Below are positions 43,893 to 52,435 of a stretch of 64,000 bases of DNA, in pieces (the stretch's first letter is position 1; each line of letters opens with the position of its first letter). The notes below the pieces were generated by a model. The model saw only the letters and a program-made list of their open reading frames with translations. It was not told the DNA's origin and did not search any database. The translations under genes and the position numbers were made by a program. The stretch comes from Streptomyces durmitorensis (GTDB lineage: Bacteria > Actinomycetota > Actinomycetes > Streptomycetales > Streptomycetaceae). The stretch covers positions 8,246,001 to 8,310,000 of the forward strand of contig NZ_CP097289.1 in NCBI RefSeq assembly GCF_023498005.1, written 5' to 3'.

Positions 43893-45470
43893 ATGCACGG
43901 AAACGGAACAACGCCCGGTTCGAGCGAGCCACGCGGAGCACGCGCCACCCGCAGAGCCGTCCTGGCGGCCGCCCTCGGAGGCGCCGCCGCCATGGCCCTG
44001 CCCGCCCGGTCCGCGAGCGCCGCGTCCACCCTCACCAACGGGGGATTCGAGAGCGGCACCACCGGCTGGAGCACCTACGGCAGCACCGGCGCCTCGTTCA
44101 CGGAGGCGGGCGGCCGCAGCGGCAGCCTGCGCCTTGCGCACTGGTCGGCGTCGGCGTACAAGGTCGAGACGTACCAGTACCTCACCGGCCTCGCCAACGG
44201 GACGTACACGCTCACCGCCTGGGTCCGCTCAAGCGGCGGGCAGAACTCCGCCTACCTGGCCCTCAAGAGCGGCTCCGCCGAACAGCGCACCGACCTGCCG
44301 CCCACCCCGAACGGCAGCTGGATCCGCCTCGTCACCTCCGTCACGGTGACCGGCAACGCGTGCACCATCCGCCTGTACTCCGACGCGAACGCGGGGAACT
44401 GGGCTAACTTCGACGACATCGCGCTCACCCCGGGCTCAACCAGCCTGCCCGTCAAGGGTGCTGACATCTCCTCACTCAAGAAGAGCGAGGACTTCGGCGG
44501 CGTCTACCGCACCGGGTCGGGCGCCACGGCCGACGCGCTCGCCGTGCTCAAGTCCGCCGGGATGAACTACGCCCGCCTGCGCGTATGGGTCGACCCGGCC
44601 GACGGCTACTGCGACAAGGCCCGGGTACTCGCCGTGGCCAAGCGCGTCAAGGCGCGGGGCATGAAGCTCCTCGTCGACTTCCACTACTCCGACACCTGGA
44701 CCGACCCCGGCGCCCAGACCATCCCGTCGGCCTGGTCGGGGCACTCCTACGCCCAGCTGAAGACAGACGTCCACGACCACACGTACGACGTCCTCAGCGC
44801 CCTCAAGGCGCAGGGCACGACGGCCGACATGGTGCAGATCGGCAACGAGCTGAACGGAGGAATGCTCTGGCCGACGGGCTCGACCTCCAACTGGGCACAG
44901 CTGGCCGGTCTACTGACGGCGGGGGCCACGGCCGCGAAGGCCGTCTCGTCGAGCACGCTCGTCGCCCTCCACCTCGCCAACGGCGGCGACAACGCCCTGT
45001 ACCGCACGTGGTTCGACAATGCGGTCTCCCGCAACGTGCCCTTCGACGTCATCGGCCTGTCCTTCTACGGCTACTGGCACGGCGCCCTCAGCGACCTCCA
45101 GGCCAACATGGACGACCTCGCGGCGCGCTACGCCAAGCCGCTCTACGTCGCCGAGACCGCCTACCCCTTCCGCCTGGACAGCGACGACGACTGGGAGAAC
45201 GTCATCGACAAGGCCGAGGAACTCGTCGGCGGCTACCCCGCGACCGAGGCGGGCCAGGCGGCCTGGTTCCGCGACGTCCAGAGCGTCGTCGAGGCGGTCC
45301 CGTCCGGCCGTGGGCTCGGCGTCTTCTGGTGGGACGCCACCTGGACCGCCGTCGAGGGCAACGGCTGGGACCCGACGGTCCCCTCGACGGGCAACGCCTG
45401 GGAGAACCAGGCGCTCTTCGACTACGACGGCGTGCCCACGGAGGCGATGAGCGCTTTCGCGCACCGATGA
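43893..45470 (+). CDS. secreted GH53 endo-beta-1,4-galactanase
   Basis: A 525-residue Tat-exported enzyme. The twin arginines are at 20-21 (ATRRAVLAAAL) with likely cleavage after ASA at about 43. A beta-sandwich carbohydrate-binding domain (about 45-187, opening STLTNGGFESGTTGWSTYGS) precedes the GH53 barrel (about 188-525). Catalytic residues are E319 in QIGNELNGG and E421 in YVAETAYPF. It cleaves the galactan backbone of type I arabinogalactan and pectic galactan outside the cell, feeding the importer and beta-galactosidase. Its stop lies six bases from that of the convergent aminotransferase gene. Confidence 0.93.
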   Translation: MHGNGTTPGSSEPRGARATRRAVLAAALGGAAAMALPARSASAASTLTNGGFESGTTGWSTYGSTGASFTEAGGRSGSLRLAHWSASAYKVETYQYLTGLANGTYTLTAWVRSSGGQNSAYLALKSGSAEQRTDLPPTPNGSWIRLVTSVTVTGNACTIRLYSDANAGNWANFDDIALTPGSTSLPVKGADISSLKKSEDFGGVYRTGSGATADALAVLKSAGMNYARLRVWVDPADGYCDKARVLAVAKRVKARGMKLLVDFHYSDTWTDPGAQTIPSAWSGHSYAQLKTDVHDHTYDVLSALKAQGTTADMVQIGNELNGGMLWPTGSTSNWAQLAGLLTAGATAAKAVSSSTLVALHLANGGDNALYRTWFDNAVSRNVPFDVIGLSFYGYWHGALSDLQANMDDLAARYAKPLYVAETAYPFRLDSDDDWENVIDKAEELVGGYPATEAGQAAWFRDVQSVVEAVPSGRGLGVFWWDATWTAVEGNGWDPTVPSTGNAWENQALFDYDGVPTEAMSAFAHR

Positions 45471-45476
45471 CCTGAC

Positions 45477-46673
45477 TCAGGCCCGCATCACCAGGCGGTC
45501 CACCGCGGGGTTCCCCGAGCCGTAGGGGACCGGCAGGAGTCCGGCGTCCCCGGTCGCGTACAGCACCTTCTCAAGACCGATCACCAGGTGCTCCACGTCG
45601 ACCGGCGGACGCACGACCAGGCGCAGGAAGCGGCTGGAGCTGCCGATCTTGTTGCCGCACTCGCGGACCAGGATGCCGTGCTCCGCGAGCAGCCGGTCCC
45701 GCAGGACCGCTCCGTCGACGCCGTCGGGCAGCCGCACGTACACGAAGTTGCCCTGCGAGGGATAGCTGGTGAGCCCGGGAAGCCGCCCGAGGTGCCAGAT
45801 CATCTCCTGGCGGTCGCGGCGCACCTGACGCAGACTCAGGTCGTAGGCGTGGCGGTGCTGCTTCAGCATGAACACCACTGTCTCCGCGAAGGAGTTGAGG
45901 TTCCACTTCGGCAGTGCGGCCCGCACCCGTCCCGCCAGGCCCGGATTGGCGACGAGATAGCCGAAGCGCACGCCGTGCAGCCCGAAGTTCTTGCCGAGGC
46001 TGCGCAGCACGATGACATTGGGGCGAAGCACCGCCTCGTCGGCGACGCTCGACTCCGGCCCCGCGTCGGCGAACTCGAGGAACGACTCGTCGACGACGAC
46101 CAGGTCGAGATCCTGCAGCGCGTCCAGCAGCGCGAGCACGGAGCGGCGCGGAAGCAGACCTCCGTCCGGGTTGTTGGGGTTGCAGATGACCGCGGTGCGG
46201 GAGCCGCGGGCGCGCACGAAGTCGACGTAGGCCGCCGGATCGAGCACGAAGCCGTCGGCCTCCGGAAGCAGGTACATGTCCACCCGCTTGCCGGTCTCCA
46301 TCGACTGGTCGGTCCACCGCCCGAAGGTCGGCACGGGCACAGCGAGCGCGTCGCGCACCAGCAAGTGGTCGATCCAGGTGATGAGTTCGGTCGAACCGTT
46401 GCCCATCACGACGGTCTGCGGATTGAGCCCGAGCACGGCACTGAGCTCGGCCGCGATGGTGTCGGCGCCGCTCGGGTAGTAGGTGAGGATGTCCCGCAGC
46501 CGCCCGCCGAGCTCCTCGTACATCTCGGTCGTCGGGAAGTACGGATTGCACGGGATGCAGAAGTCGACGAGCGGCCGTCCGCCGTCCGCCGCCGCCCTGT
46601 TCAGCGCGGAGTACGAGGGGCTGTGCGCGGTCGACGCGCGGAAGAGGGCGGTGACGTTGCCCGCGTCTGCCAT
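45477..46673 (-). CDS. HisC-like class I/II aminotransferase
   Basis: A 398-residue PLP aminotransferase. The PLP-binding pattern includes VMGNGSTELI, AVICNPNNPDG, VVVDESFLEFAD and the Schiff-base lysine K228 in RSLGKNFGLHGVRFGY, then RLVVRPPVD near the end. It resembles histidinol-phosphate and L-threonine-phosphate decarboxylase-type enzymes rather than a typical HisC, and the gene is not in a his operon. GGAG lies seven bases upstream of the ATG. It is the last of five leftward genes in the nitrogen cluster, 62 bases after DUF1097; whether it belongs to the pathway is uncertain. Confidence 0.85.
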   Translation of the reverse strand: MADAGNVTALFRASTAHSPSYSALNRAAADGGRPLVDFCIPCNPYFPTTEMYEELGGRLRDILTYYPSGADTIAAELSAVLGLNPQTVVMGNGSTELITWIDHLLVRDALAVPVPTFGRWTDQSMETGKRVDMYLLPEADGFVLDPAAYVDFVRARGSRTAVICNPNNPDGGLLPRRSVLALLDALQDLDLVVVDESFLEFADAGPESSVADEAVLRPNVIVLRSLGKNFGLHGVRFGYLVANPGLAGRVRAALPKWNLNSFAETVVFMLKQHRHAYDLSLRQVRRDRQEMIWHLGRLPGLTSYPSQGNFVYVRLPDGVDGAVLRDRLLAEHGILVRECGNKIGSSSRFLRLVVRPPVDVEHLVIGLEKVLYATGDAGLLPVPYGSGNPAVDRLVMRA

Positions 46674-46706
46674 GGGAGAGCTCCGGATGGTGAAGGTGGT
46701 GTCTCC

Positions 46707-46720
46707 CGTACATACGTACG
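46707..46720. promoter_or_regulatory. palindrome upstream of the aminotransferase gene
   Basis: CGTACATACGTACG is a 14-bp palindrome with one unsymmetric pair. It lies in the 62-base gap between DUF1097 and the aminotransferase, 34 bases upstream of the latter's ATG, where an operator could give separate control of the last gene. Confidence 0.35.
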
Positions 46721-46735
46721 CGGGCGTGGGCATGC

Positions 46736-47323
46736 TCAACCGGTGGGGCGTGAGGGGTGATTGATGGGCAGGGATGCCTTCGCCGGGGTCGCAGGCGTCG
46801 CAGCCGTCGTGTCCGAAGTCTCCTTCACCGGGAAGGTCAGCTTCATCGACAGATACGCGAAGACCGGGCCGAGGGCGTTCATCGCGACGACGCAGACCCA
46901 CGCCGACCAGGGGTTGCCCGGGTCGTACCCGAAGCCGCCGAAGAACGTGGCGAAGTAGCTCGCGAAGCCGAAGAACATGCCGGGGATCAGGGACAGCGCC
47001 TTGATCCTGCCCACGTACATCAGCGCGCTGTTGACGCAGAGGATCACCAGCGCCTGCATGCAGTTGCGGGCGAACTGGCCCTCACCGAGCGCCGTCGCCG
47101 CGTGCTCCTCGATGAGCACGATGAGCAGGGCGAACGTCGAGCCCGCGGGCATCGCGAGCCACAGCCGCTTGGCGTTGGCCAGGCTCGGGCCGCCGAGCAG
47201 GAAGGTCCCCGCCCAGCTGATGAAGATGGCCCAGGGCGGCAGATGGAGGGCGTTGCCGCCGATGAACGCCGTGAGTCCGGCGAGCACGGAGGCGACGATT
47301 TCATGGGGGAGGCGTTCGCGCAT
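46736..47323 (-). CDS. DUF1097 family membrane protein
   Basis: A 195-residue protein with about five or six helices between residues 8 and 165 (VASVLAGLTAFIGGNAL, PWAIFISWAGTFLLGGP and the glycine-rich FFGFASYFATFFGGFGY) and a short cytoplasmic tail. The pattern is that of DUF1097, a family represented in E. coli by YcdZ and, as I recall, by YahC next to the yah cluster. A transport or channel role is often supposed but unproved. It lies in the nitrogen cluster 90 bases after the amidohydrolase gene. Confidence 0.82.
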   Translation of the reverse strand: MRERLPHEIVASVLAGLTAFIGGNALHLPPWAIFISWAGTFLLGGPSLANAKRLWLAMPAGSTFALLIVLIEEHAATALGEGQFARNCMQALVILCVNSALMYVGRIKALSLIPGMFFGFASYFATFFGGFGYDPGNPWSAWVCVVAMNALGPVFAYLSMKLTFPVKETSDTTAATPATPAKASLPINHPSRPTG

Positions 47324-47371
47324 GAGGGCTCCTTGGGTGGGAGGGGGAGGGGAGAGTGCGCAAAGCCGTGC

Positions 47372-47392
47372 GGGGTGCGGGGTGCGGGGTGC
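47372..47392. repeat. 7-bp tandem repeat
   Basis: GGGGTGC occurs three times in succession in the 90-base gap between the amidohydrolase and DUF1097 genes. The gap is otherwise purine-rich on the plus strand. It is probably a slippage tract with no evident function. Confidence 0.7.
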
Positions 47393-47413
47393 GGCAGTTG
47401 GGTCGAAGTGGGT

Positions 47414-48667
47414 TCAGGGGCCCAGCAGTTCGCGGGTCCGGATCGAGCGCGCCACCACCCTTCCGGCCTTGATCACATACGCCCGCTCGGGACGGTCGAG
47501 GACGATGTCGTCGTACGACGTCGTGTCCAGGACGAGCAGATCGGCGCGGGCACCGAGCCGTACGCCGTAGTCGTCCGCGATGCCCACGACGCGCGCCGCC
47601 TCGTGGGTCACCATCCGCAGCACCCGGCCGAGGTCGTCGGCACCCGAGAGGTGCCCGGTCTGGGCGAGCAGCAGAGCGGTGTCGAGCTGGTCGACGGTGC
47701 CGTACGGGGTGAAGGCGTTGCGGATGTTGTTGGAGGAGCAGGCCGTGACCACGCCCGCGTCCCACAGCTCACGCACCGGGGCGACACCTCTGCGGATCGC
47801 CGCCTTGTCGTTCCTGCCGCCCAGGTGCAGATCGGTGGCGGGCAGCGGCACCACGGCCACGCCCGCGTCGGCGAGCGCCGCCGTCGCGCGGGCCCGTTCG
47901 GCGGGCGGGCGCCCCGCGAGCGAGGTCATGTGGCCGAGCGCGACCCGGCCGCCGAGCCCGCGCCGTGCGGTCTGCGCGGCGATGAACTCGGCCAGGGCGT
48001 ACCGGGGGTCGGACGCGTCGTCGCCGAAGTCGGCGTGCAGATCGGCAGGGACGCCGTGTTCGACCGCCAGGTCGAGGACCAGCTCGACCTGGGCGCGGCA
48101 GTCGTCGAGCGTGGCCTCGTTGTACGTGCAGCCGCCGATGACATCGGCCCCTGCGGCCAGCGCGCCACGCAGCAGTTTCTCCGTGCCGGGTGAGCGCAGG
48201 ACACCCTCCTGGGGGAACGCCACGATCTGGAGGTCGAGGGCGTGCGCGTACTCGCCGCGCAGCTCCAGGAGCACCTCCACGCCGAGCAGGCCGGCGATCG
48301 GGTCGACGTCGGGGTGCGCCCGGATGACGGTGGTGCCGTTCAGGAGCGCCGACTCGATGACGCGGCGCGCCCTGTCGCGTACGTCGTCACGCGTGAAGCC
48401 GGCCTTGAGTGCGCCGGTGACGGAGATCGCCCCGGCGAGGGTGCCGTCCGGGTTGGCGCGCACCCCGTCCAGGAGGGCCTTGTCGAGGTGGAGATGTGGC
48501 TCGACGAACGCGGGGACGACGACACGGCCCGCGCAGTCGATCTCCAGATCGGAGGTCAGGCCGGGCGGTGCGTCGCCGAGGCCGGTGATGCGGCCGTCCG
48601 TGACGACGATGTCGCAGGGGTGCGCCGCGTCCTCGACGCGCGCGTCGAGCAGGATCAGATCAGCCAT
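47414..48667 (-). CDS. cytosine deaminase-like metal-dependent amidohydrolase
   Basis: A 417-residue amidohydrolase. The metal site begins with PHLHLDK at 57-63, followed by IRAHPDV, DLHADFGDD, LGHMTSL and the late ACSSNNIRNAF, where classical cytosine deaminases have S-D-N-x-R-D. That replacement of the usual aspartate by asparagine is notable, because the aspartate normally ligates metal or activates water. The overall pattern fits CodA/YahJ-type enzymes that hydrolyse ring C-N bonds or ureido groups. It lies 15 bases after the acetamidase gene and belongs to the carbamate-kinase operon. The substrate is unknown. Confidence 0.85.
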   Translation of the reverse strand: MADLILLDARVEDAAHPCDIVVTDGRITGLGDAPPGLTSDLEIDCAGRVVVPAFVEPHLHLDKALLDGVRANPDGTLAGAISVTGALKAGFTRDDVRDRARRVIESALLNGTTVIRAHPDVDPIAGLLGVEVLLELRGEYAHALDLQIVAFPQEGVLRSPGTEKLLRGALAAGADVIGGCTYNEATLDDCRAQVELVLDLAVEHGVPADLHADFGDDASDPRYALAEFIAAQTARRGLGGRVALGHMTSLAGRPPAERARATAALADAGVAVVPLPATDLHLGGRNDKAAIRRGVAPVRELWDAGVVTACSSNNIRNAFTPYGTVDQLDTALLLAQTGHLSGADDLGRVLRMVTHEAARVVGIADDYGVRLGARADLLVLDTTSYDDIVLDRPERAYVIKAGRVVARSIRTRELLGP

Positions 48668-48682
48668 GGGTGCCGCTCCCGG

Positions 48683-49723
48683 TCAGGTCTCGAAGTCGGA
48701 CTTGCGGATCAGGCAGTGCACGCCCTTGACCTGGTCCACGACCTGGGAGATCTCGAAGTCGGCCGCGGCGCTGAGATACGCGTACGCGGCGTGCCGCTCC
48801 ATCCCGAAGCGCCCGGTGAGGAAGTCCAGGGCCGCGCGGACCGCGTCCCGCATCGCCTCGTCGAGATCCTCGTGCAGGCCGACGGGGATCCAGTGCGTGT
48901 CGGTCTCGGCGAAGGGGCGGGCCACCAGGTCCGTCGCCGCCTGCTTGACGACCGTGAGGCGGACCGTGGCCCGCAGCGGCGCCTCGAACGCGGTGAGCGC
49001 GACCTCGCCGTTGCCCTGCGCGTAATGCGGATCGCCGGTGTGGAAGCCCGCGCCCTCGGTCTGCACGGGCAGGTAGAGCGCGCTGCCGGTGACCAGGTGC
49101 CGGATGTCCAGGTTCCCGCCGTGCGCGCCGGGCGGCACGGTGTGCGCCGTCGTGTCGGAGTCGGTGGCCACGCCGAGAATGCCGAGGAACGGCGCGAGCG
49201 GGAAGCGGACGCTGCGGCCGACGCCGTACGCGATGGAACCCGTGTCGCCGTCGGCCCTGCAGAAGGTGAACTCCGGGCCCTTCTCGGCGAATTCACCCGG
49301 CAGCGCGCCGTGCCCGTGCCGAGTGGAGACGATTCCGTAGTCGGCGCGGCGGTACAGGGTGAGGATCTCCACCTTGAGGAGATCACCCGGCTGCGCCGAG
49401 CGGACACGCACCGGCCCGAGGACGACGTGGGGCCCGTCGGCGCCCGGGTCGCGTGCGACCGCGGACGCGGCCAACTCCCGTGCGTCGGGCAGGACATCGC
49501 GCTCCGAAACCCCGTACCCGCCGAAGAACGCCACCGGATCGCGGCCCTGGTCCTCCAGGATGCCCTCATGCGACACCGTGTCGAAGGTGACCGTGTCACC
49601 GGAGTCGACGGTGAGGACCGCCTTCGTCTCGCGGCACGGCAATCGGCCCCAGAGGACGTTCTGTTCAGTGGCCTCCATGTAGTGCGCGCCGTCGATCGGG
49701 CCTTGCCCCGCTGCCAGCAGCAT
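48683..49723 (-). CDS. acetamidase/formamidase family protein
   Basis: A 346-residue FmdA/AmdA-family amidase. Typical segments are VLWGRLPCRETKAVLTVDSGDTV, a VSHEG motif, GHGALPGEF, and the GGNLDIRHL and GDPHYAQGNGEV stretches with their conserved acidic and histidine residues that bind metal. Such enzymes release ammonia from formamide, acetamide or other short amides. The ATG at 49723 has AAGGAG at good spacing but lies 59 bases inside the upstream carbamate kinase frame. The gene context suggests it liberates ammonium from an amide produced within the same pathway. Confidence 0.9.
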   Translation of the reverse strand: MLLAAGQGPIDGAHYMEATEQNVLWGRLPCRETKAVLTVDSGDTVTFDTVSHEGILEDQGRDPVAFFGGYGVSERDVLPDARELAASAVARDPGADGPHVVLGPVRVRSAQPGDLLKVEILTLYRRADYGIVSTRHGHGALPGEFAEKGPEFTFCRADGDTGSIAYGVGRSVRFPLAPFLGILGVATDSDTTAHTVPPGAHGGNLDIRHLVTGSALYLPVQTEGAGFHTGDPHYAQGNGEVALTAFEAPLRATVRLTVVKQAATDLVARPFAETDTHWIPVGLHEDLDEAMRDAVRAALDFLTGRFGMERHAAYAYLSAAADFEISQVVDQVKGVHCLIRKSDFET

Positions 49724-50690
49724 CAGTGTCTCCTTCTGTGGTGATCCGGGTGCCTCCCTTGCCGCCCAGCGCCGCCGCGAGCCCCTCCGGCGAGGTGATG
49801 AGCACCTCGCGGCCGGGCCCGCCGGCCAAGAACTCCAGGGCGGCCCGGATCTTCGGGCCCATGCTGCCCTCGGGGAACTGCCCCGCTTCGAGCAGCAGTC
49901 GGGCCTCGTCCGCGCCGAGCCGGTCCAGGAACCGCTGGGTCGGCCGCCCGAAGTCGACGGCGACCCGGTCCACCCCCGTCGTGATGACGAGCAGCTCCGC
50001 GCCCAGCTCCCCGGCGAGCCACGCCGAGGTGAGGTCCTTGTCGATGACGGCCTCCACGCCCCTGAGGCCGCCGTCGGCATCCCTCACGAGCGGTATCCCG
50101 CCGCCGCCCCCGGCGATCACCGTGAACCCGGCGGCCGACAGCGTGCGCACCGCCTCCGTCTCCAGGACACGGCGCGGCCGGGGCGACGGAACCACCCGGC
50201 GCCAGCCGCGCCCCGCGTCCTCGGCGACGCTCCAGCCGTGCTCGGCGGCGAGGACGCGCGCCACGTCCTGTGGGTAGAACGCACCGATCGGTTTGGTCGG
50301 TCGGGCGAACGCCGGATCGTCGGGGTCCACCAGGGTGTGGGTGACGAGCGCCGTGACCCGCTCGGCGGGCAGCGCTCCGCCGAGCGCGCTCGCCAGGATG
50401 TAGCCGATGCTGCCCTGCGAGTCCGCCACACACATGTCCAGGTCGAGCGGCGGGAGTTCGGGAGCCAGGTCCGCTACCAGATCCGAGCGGCGCTTGATGA
50501 AGCCGACCTGAGGGCCGTTGCCATGGGTGATCACGAGCCGCCGTCCCGTGCCCGCAAGTGCGGCGAGCGGGACGGCCAGGCGCCGTGCGGCGTCGAACTG
50601 TTCGGCGATGGTGGCGTGACCGCCACCCCGCAGCAGCGCGTTGCCTCCGATGGCAACCACCGCCGTACGGTGCGCTGTTCGGGGAGTCAT
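49665..50690 (-). CDS. carbamate kinase
   Basis: A 341-residue amino acid kinase-fold enzyme. VVAIGGNALLRGG (GGNALL 15-20), THGNGPQVGF (56-63), VADSQGSIGYIL, IAGGGGGIPLV and AVIDKDLTSAWLA are all carbamate kinase signatures, and SMGPKIRAALEF near the end completes the set. It would convert carbamoyl phosphate and ADP to carbamate and ATP, and carbamate falls apart to ammonia and carbon dioxide. No arginine deiminase or catabolic ornithine transcarbamylase gene is nearby. The frame runs 59 bases into the next gene, giving an atypical tail. It is divergent from pucR. Confidence 0.92.
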   Translation of the reverse strand: MTPRTAHRTAVVAIGGNALLRGGGHATIAEQFDAARRLAVPLAALAGTGRRLVITHGNGPQVGFIKRRSDLVADLAPELPPLDLDMCVADSQGSIGYILASALGGALPAERVTALVTHTLVDPDDPAFARPTKPIGAFYPQDVARVLAAEHGWSVAEDAGRGWRRVVPSPRPRRVLETEAVRTLSAAGFTVIAGGGGGIPLVRDADGGLRGVEAVIDKDLTSAWLAGELGAELLVITTGVDRVAVDFGRPTQRFLDRLGADEARLLLEAGQFPEGSMGPKIRAALEFLAGGPGREVLITSPEGLAAALGGKGGTRITTEGDTDAAGSGARPDRRRALHGGH

Positions 50691-50787
50691 GCCGAAACCG
50701 TAGGTCTGGGCATCCGGGCCGGTCATGGGCACGAGATGCCAGCCTGGCGCCGCCCCGACTGACACCCGGCGACAACAGGAGGGAAGG

Positions 50788-50825
50788 TGAGCGGCGGGAA
50801 ACACGGAAGTTACGCCGCGGGTATT
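50788..50825. promoter_or_regulatory. candidate GlnR box
   Basis: GTGAG-n6-GAAAC-n6-GTTAC-n6-GGTAT reproduces the Streptomyces GlnR pattern (GTnAC and GAAAC half-sites alternating at six-base spacing): the two inner half-sites match perfectly, the first differs in one base, the last is poor. It lies in the 170-base gap between the carbamate kinase and pucR genes, 35 bases before pucR. GlnR is the global nitrogen regulator. Confidence 0.5.
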
Positions 50826-50860
50826 ACCCAGGGCACCGAGCCGACGCATAGTGACTGGGC

Positions 50861-52435
50861 ATGACGATATCCGGGACCGGTTCCGCCCAGGACGCCCCGA
50901 CCGCGCCCGGGGCGGGTCTGACCGTGCGCGAGGCCCTGGCCCTGCCCTGCCTCGGCGGTGCGCGCCTGGTGGCCGGGGCGCGCGGTGACGGCCGTCGTAT
51001 CCGCGTGGTCAACATCATGGAAGTCCCCGACATCGTCCGCTGGATGCGCGGCGGTGAACTCCTCCTCACCACCGCCTACGCGGTGCGCGACGACACCGAC
51101 GCGCTGTCCGCGCTCGTGCCGGTCCTCGCCGAGCGTGGCCTGGCCGGGCTCGGCGTGAAGGTCGGCCCCTACCTCCCCGAACTGCCCCCGGACATGCTGG
51201 CGGCGGCCGACGAACTCGGCTTCCCCATCGTGAAGCTGCCCGGCGCCGTGATGTTCAACGACATCCTCTCCGAGGTCATCGGCACCGTCCTGAACCGGCA
51301 GGCCCTGGAGCTCGAACGCTCCCGCGCCATCCACGAGCGGCTCACCCGGGTCGCGCTGAGCGGCGGCTCCTACCAGGAGCTGATGAACGTCCTGTTCGAA
51401 CTCTCCGGCTGCGCGGCCGCCGTGCGCGACGAGCACGGCGCGATCGTCGCCTCGGCCGGTGCGCCGCCCGCCGAGAGCCCGCCCACCGCCGCCCGCACCA
51501 TCCACGTCGACGGCGCGCCCGTGGGCAGCGTCGGACTGTGGACCACCGCCGACGCCGGGCAGGGGGACGCCCACCAGCAAGTGGCGCTCGAACACGCCAC
51601 CACCGTCGCGGCCACCGTCGCGGCCCAGGAGCGGGCCGTCACCAGCCGGCAGCAGCGCTACCGGGCCCTGATGCTGATGGAACTGGTGTCCCGGCCGCCC
51701 CGCGACCGTGCGGAGACCGTGCGCCGCGCCGCCGCCATGGGCTGGAACCCGCATGTGCCGCGGGCCGCCGTCCTCGTCGAGGTGCACGACCCGTCAGGTG
51801 GCGCGCCGGTCACCGAACTCTCCCTGGAGGAGCGCCTGGTGCCGCTGGTGCGCGGCGTGGTGGGCGCGGACGCCGTCGTCTGGGGCAGCCAGAGCGGCCT
51901 CGCCATGCTCGTCGAGCCGGGCGACTCGCTCACCGGCCGCTGTCGCGCCGTGCACGCCGCCATCGCCGCCGCCCGTCCGGCCTGGGACGTCGTGGTCGCC
52001 GCGGGCACCGTCCGTGAGGACTTCGCGGACTTCCATCACAGCTACGAGGAGGCCGTGGAGACCCTGACCCTCGGCCGCGAGGTGCATGGCCCCGACTTCG
52101 TCCGCGGTTACACCGAACTCGGCGTCTACCGCCTGCTCGGCCAGCTGCCCGACAGCGAACTGCGCCGCCTCGTCGACGACGCCCTGGGACCGCTCCTCGA
52201 CTACGACCGCCTCAACGAGGGCAGCCTCGTCGAGACCCTCGGCGCGTATCTGCTGCACGACCGCAACGGCGTCACGGTGGCCGCCCGCCTGCACGTCCAC
52301 TACAACACCCTGCGCTACCGCCTGCGCCAGATCGAACGGCTCACCGGGGGCTTGGAGCGCCACCCGATGAGCCGTCTGCAGGCCGAACTCGCCGTTCACG
52401 CCCGCCGGATGCTGGCGGCCCGCGACCGCGGCTGA
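50861..52435 (+). CDS. PucR-family transcriptional regulator
   Basis: A 524-residue regulator. The N-terminal PucR domain (about 20-145) begins TVREALALPCLGGARLVAGA and includes MEVPDIVRWMRGGELLLTTAY. A GGDEF-like middle region (about 290-420) follows, and the C-terminal PucR helix-turn-helix contains RLHVHYNTLRYRLRQIERLTG (about 475-495). PucR proteins activate purine and ureide catabolic genes in response to pathway intermediates. It is flanked by the carbamate kinase operon on one side and the transporter on the other and is the obvious local regulator. Confidence 0.93.
   Translation: MTISGTGSAQDAPTAPGAGLTVREALALPCLGGARLVAGARGDGRRIRVVNIMEVPDIVRWMRGGELLLTTAYAVRDDTDALSALVPVLAERGLAGLGVKVGPYLPELPPDMLAAADELGFPIVKLPGAVMFNDILSEVIGTVLNRQALELERSRAIHERLTRVALSGGSYQELMNVLFELSGCAAAVRDEHGAIVASAGAPPAESPPTAARTIHVDGAPVGSVGLWTTADAGQGDAHQQVALEHATTVAATVAAQERAVTSRQQRYRALMLMELVSRPPRDRAETVRRAAAMGWNPHVPRAAVLVEVHDPSGGAPVTELSLEERLVPLVRGVVGADAVVWGSQSGLAMLVEPGDSLTGRCRAVHAAIAAARPAWDVVVAAGTVREDFADFHHSYEEAVETLTLGREVHGPDFVRGYTELGVYRLLGQLPDSELRRLVDDALGPLLDYDRLNEGSLVETLGAYLLHDRNGVTVAARLHVHYNTLRYRLRQIERLTGGLERHPMSRLQAELAVHARRMLAARDRG

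Noticed and set aside
49665..50690. Arginine deiminase pathway suggested by carbamate kinase
   Set aside because: No arginine deiminase, ornithine transcarbamylase or arginine-ornithine antiporter gene is present; the FdrA-type partners explain the kinase better.
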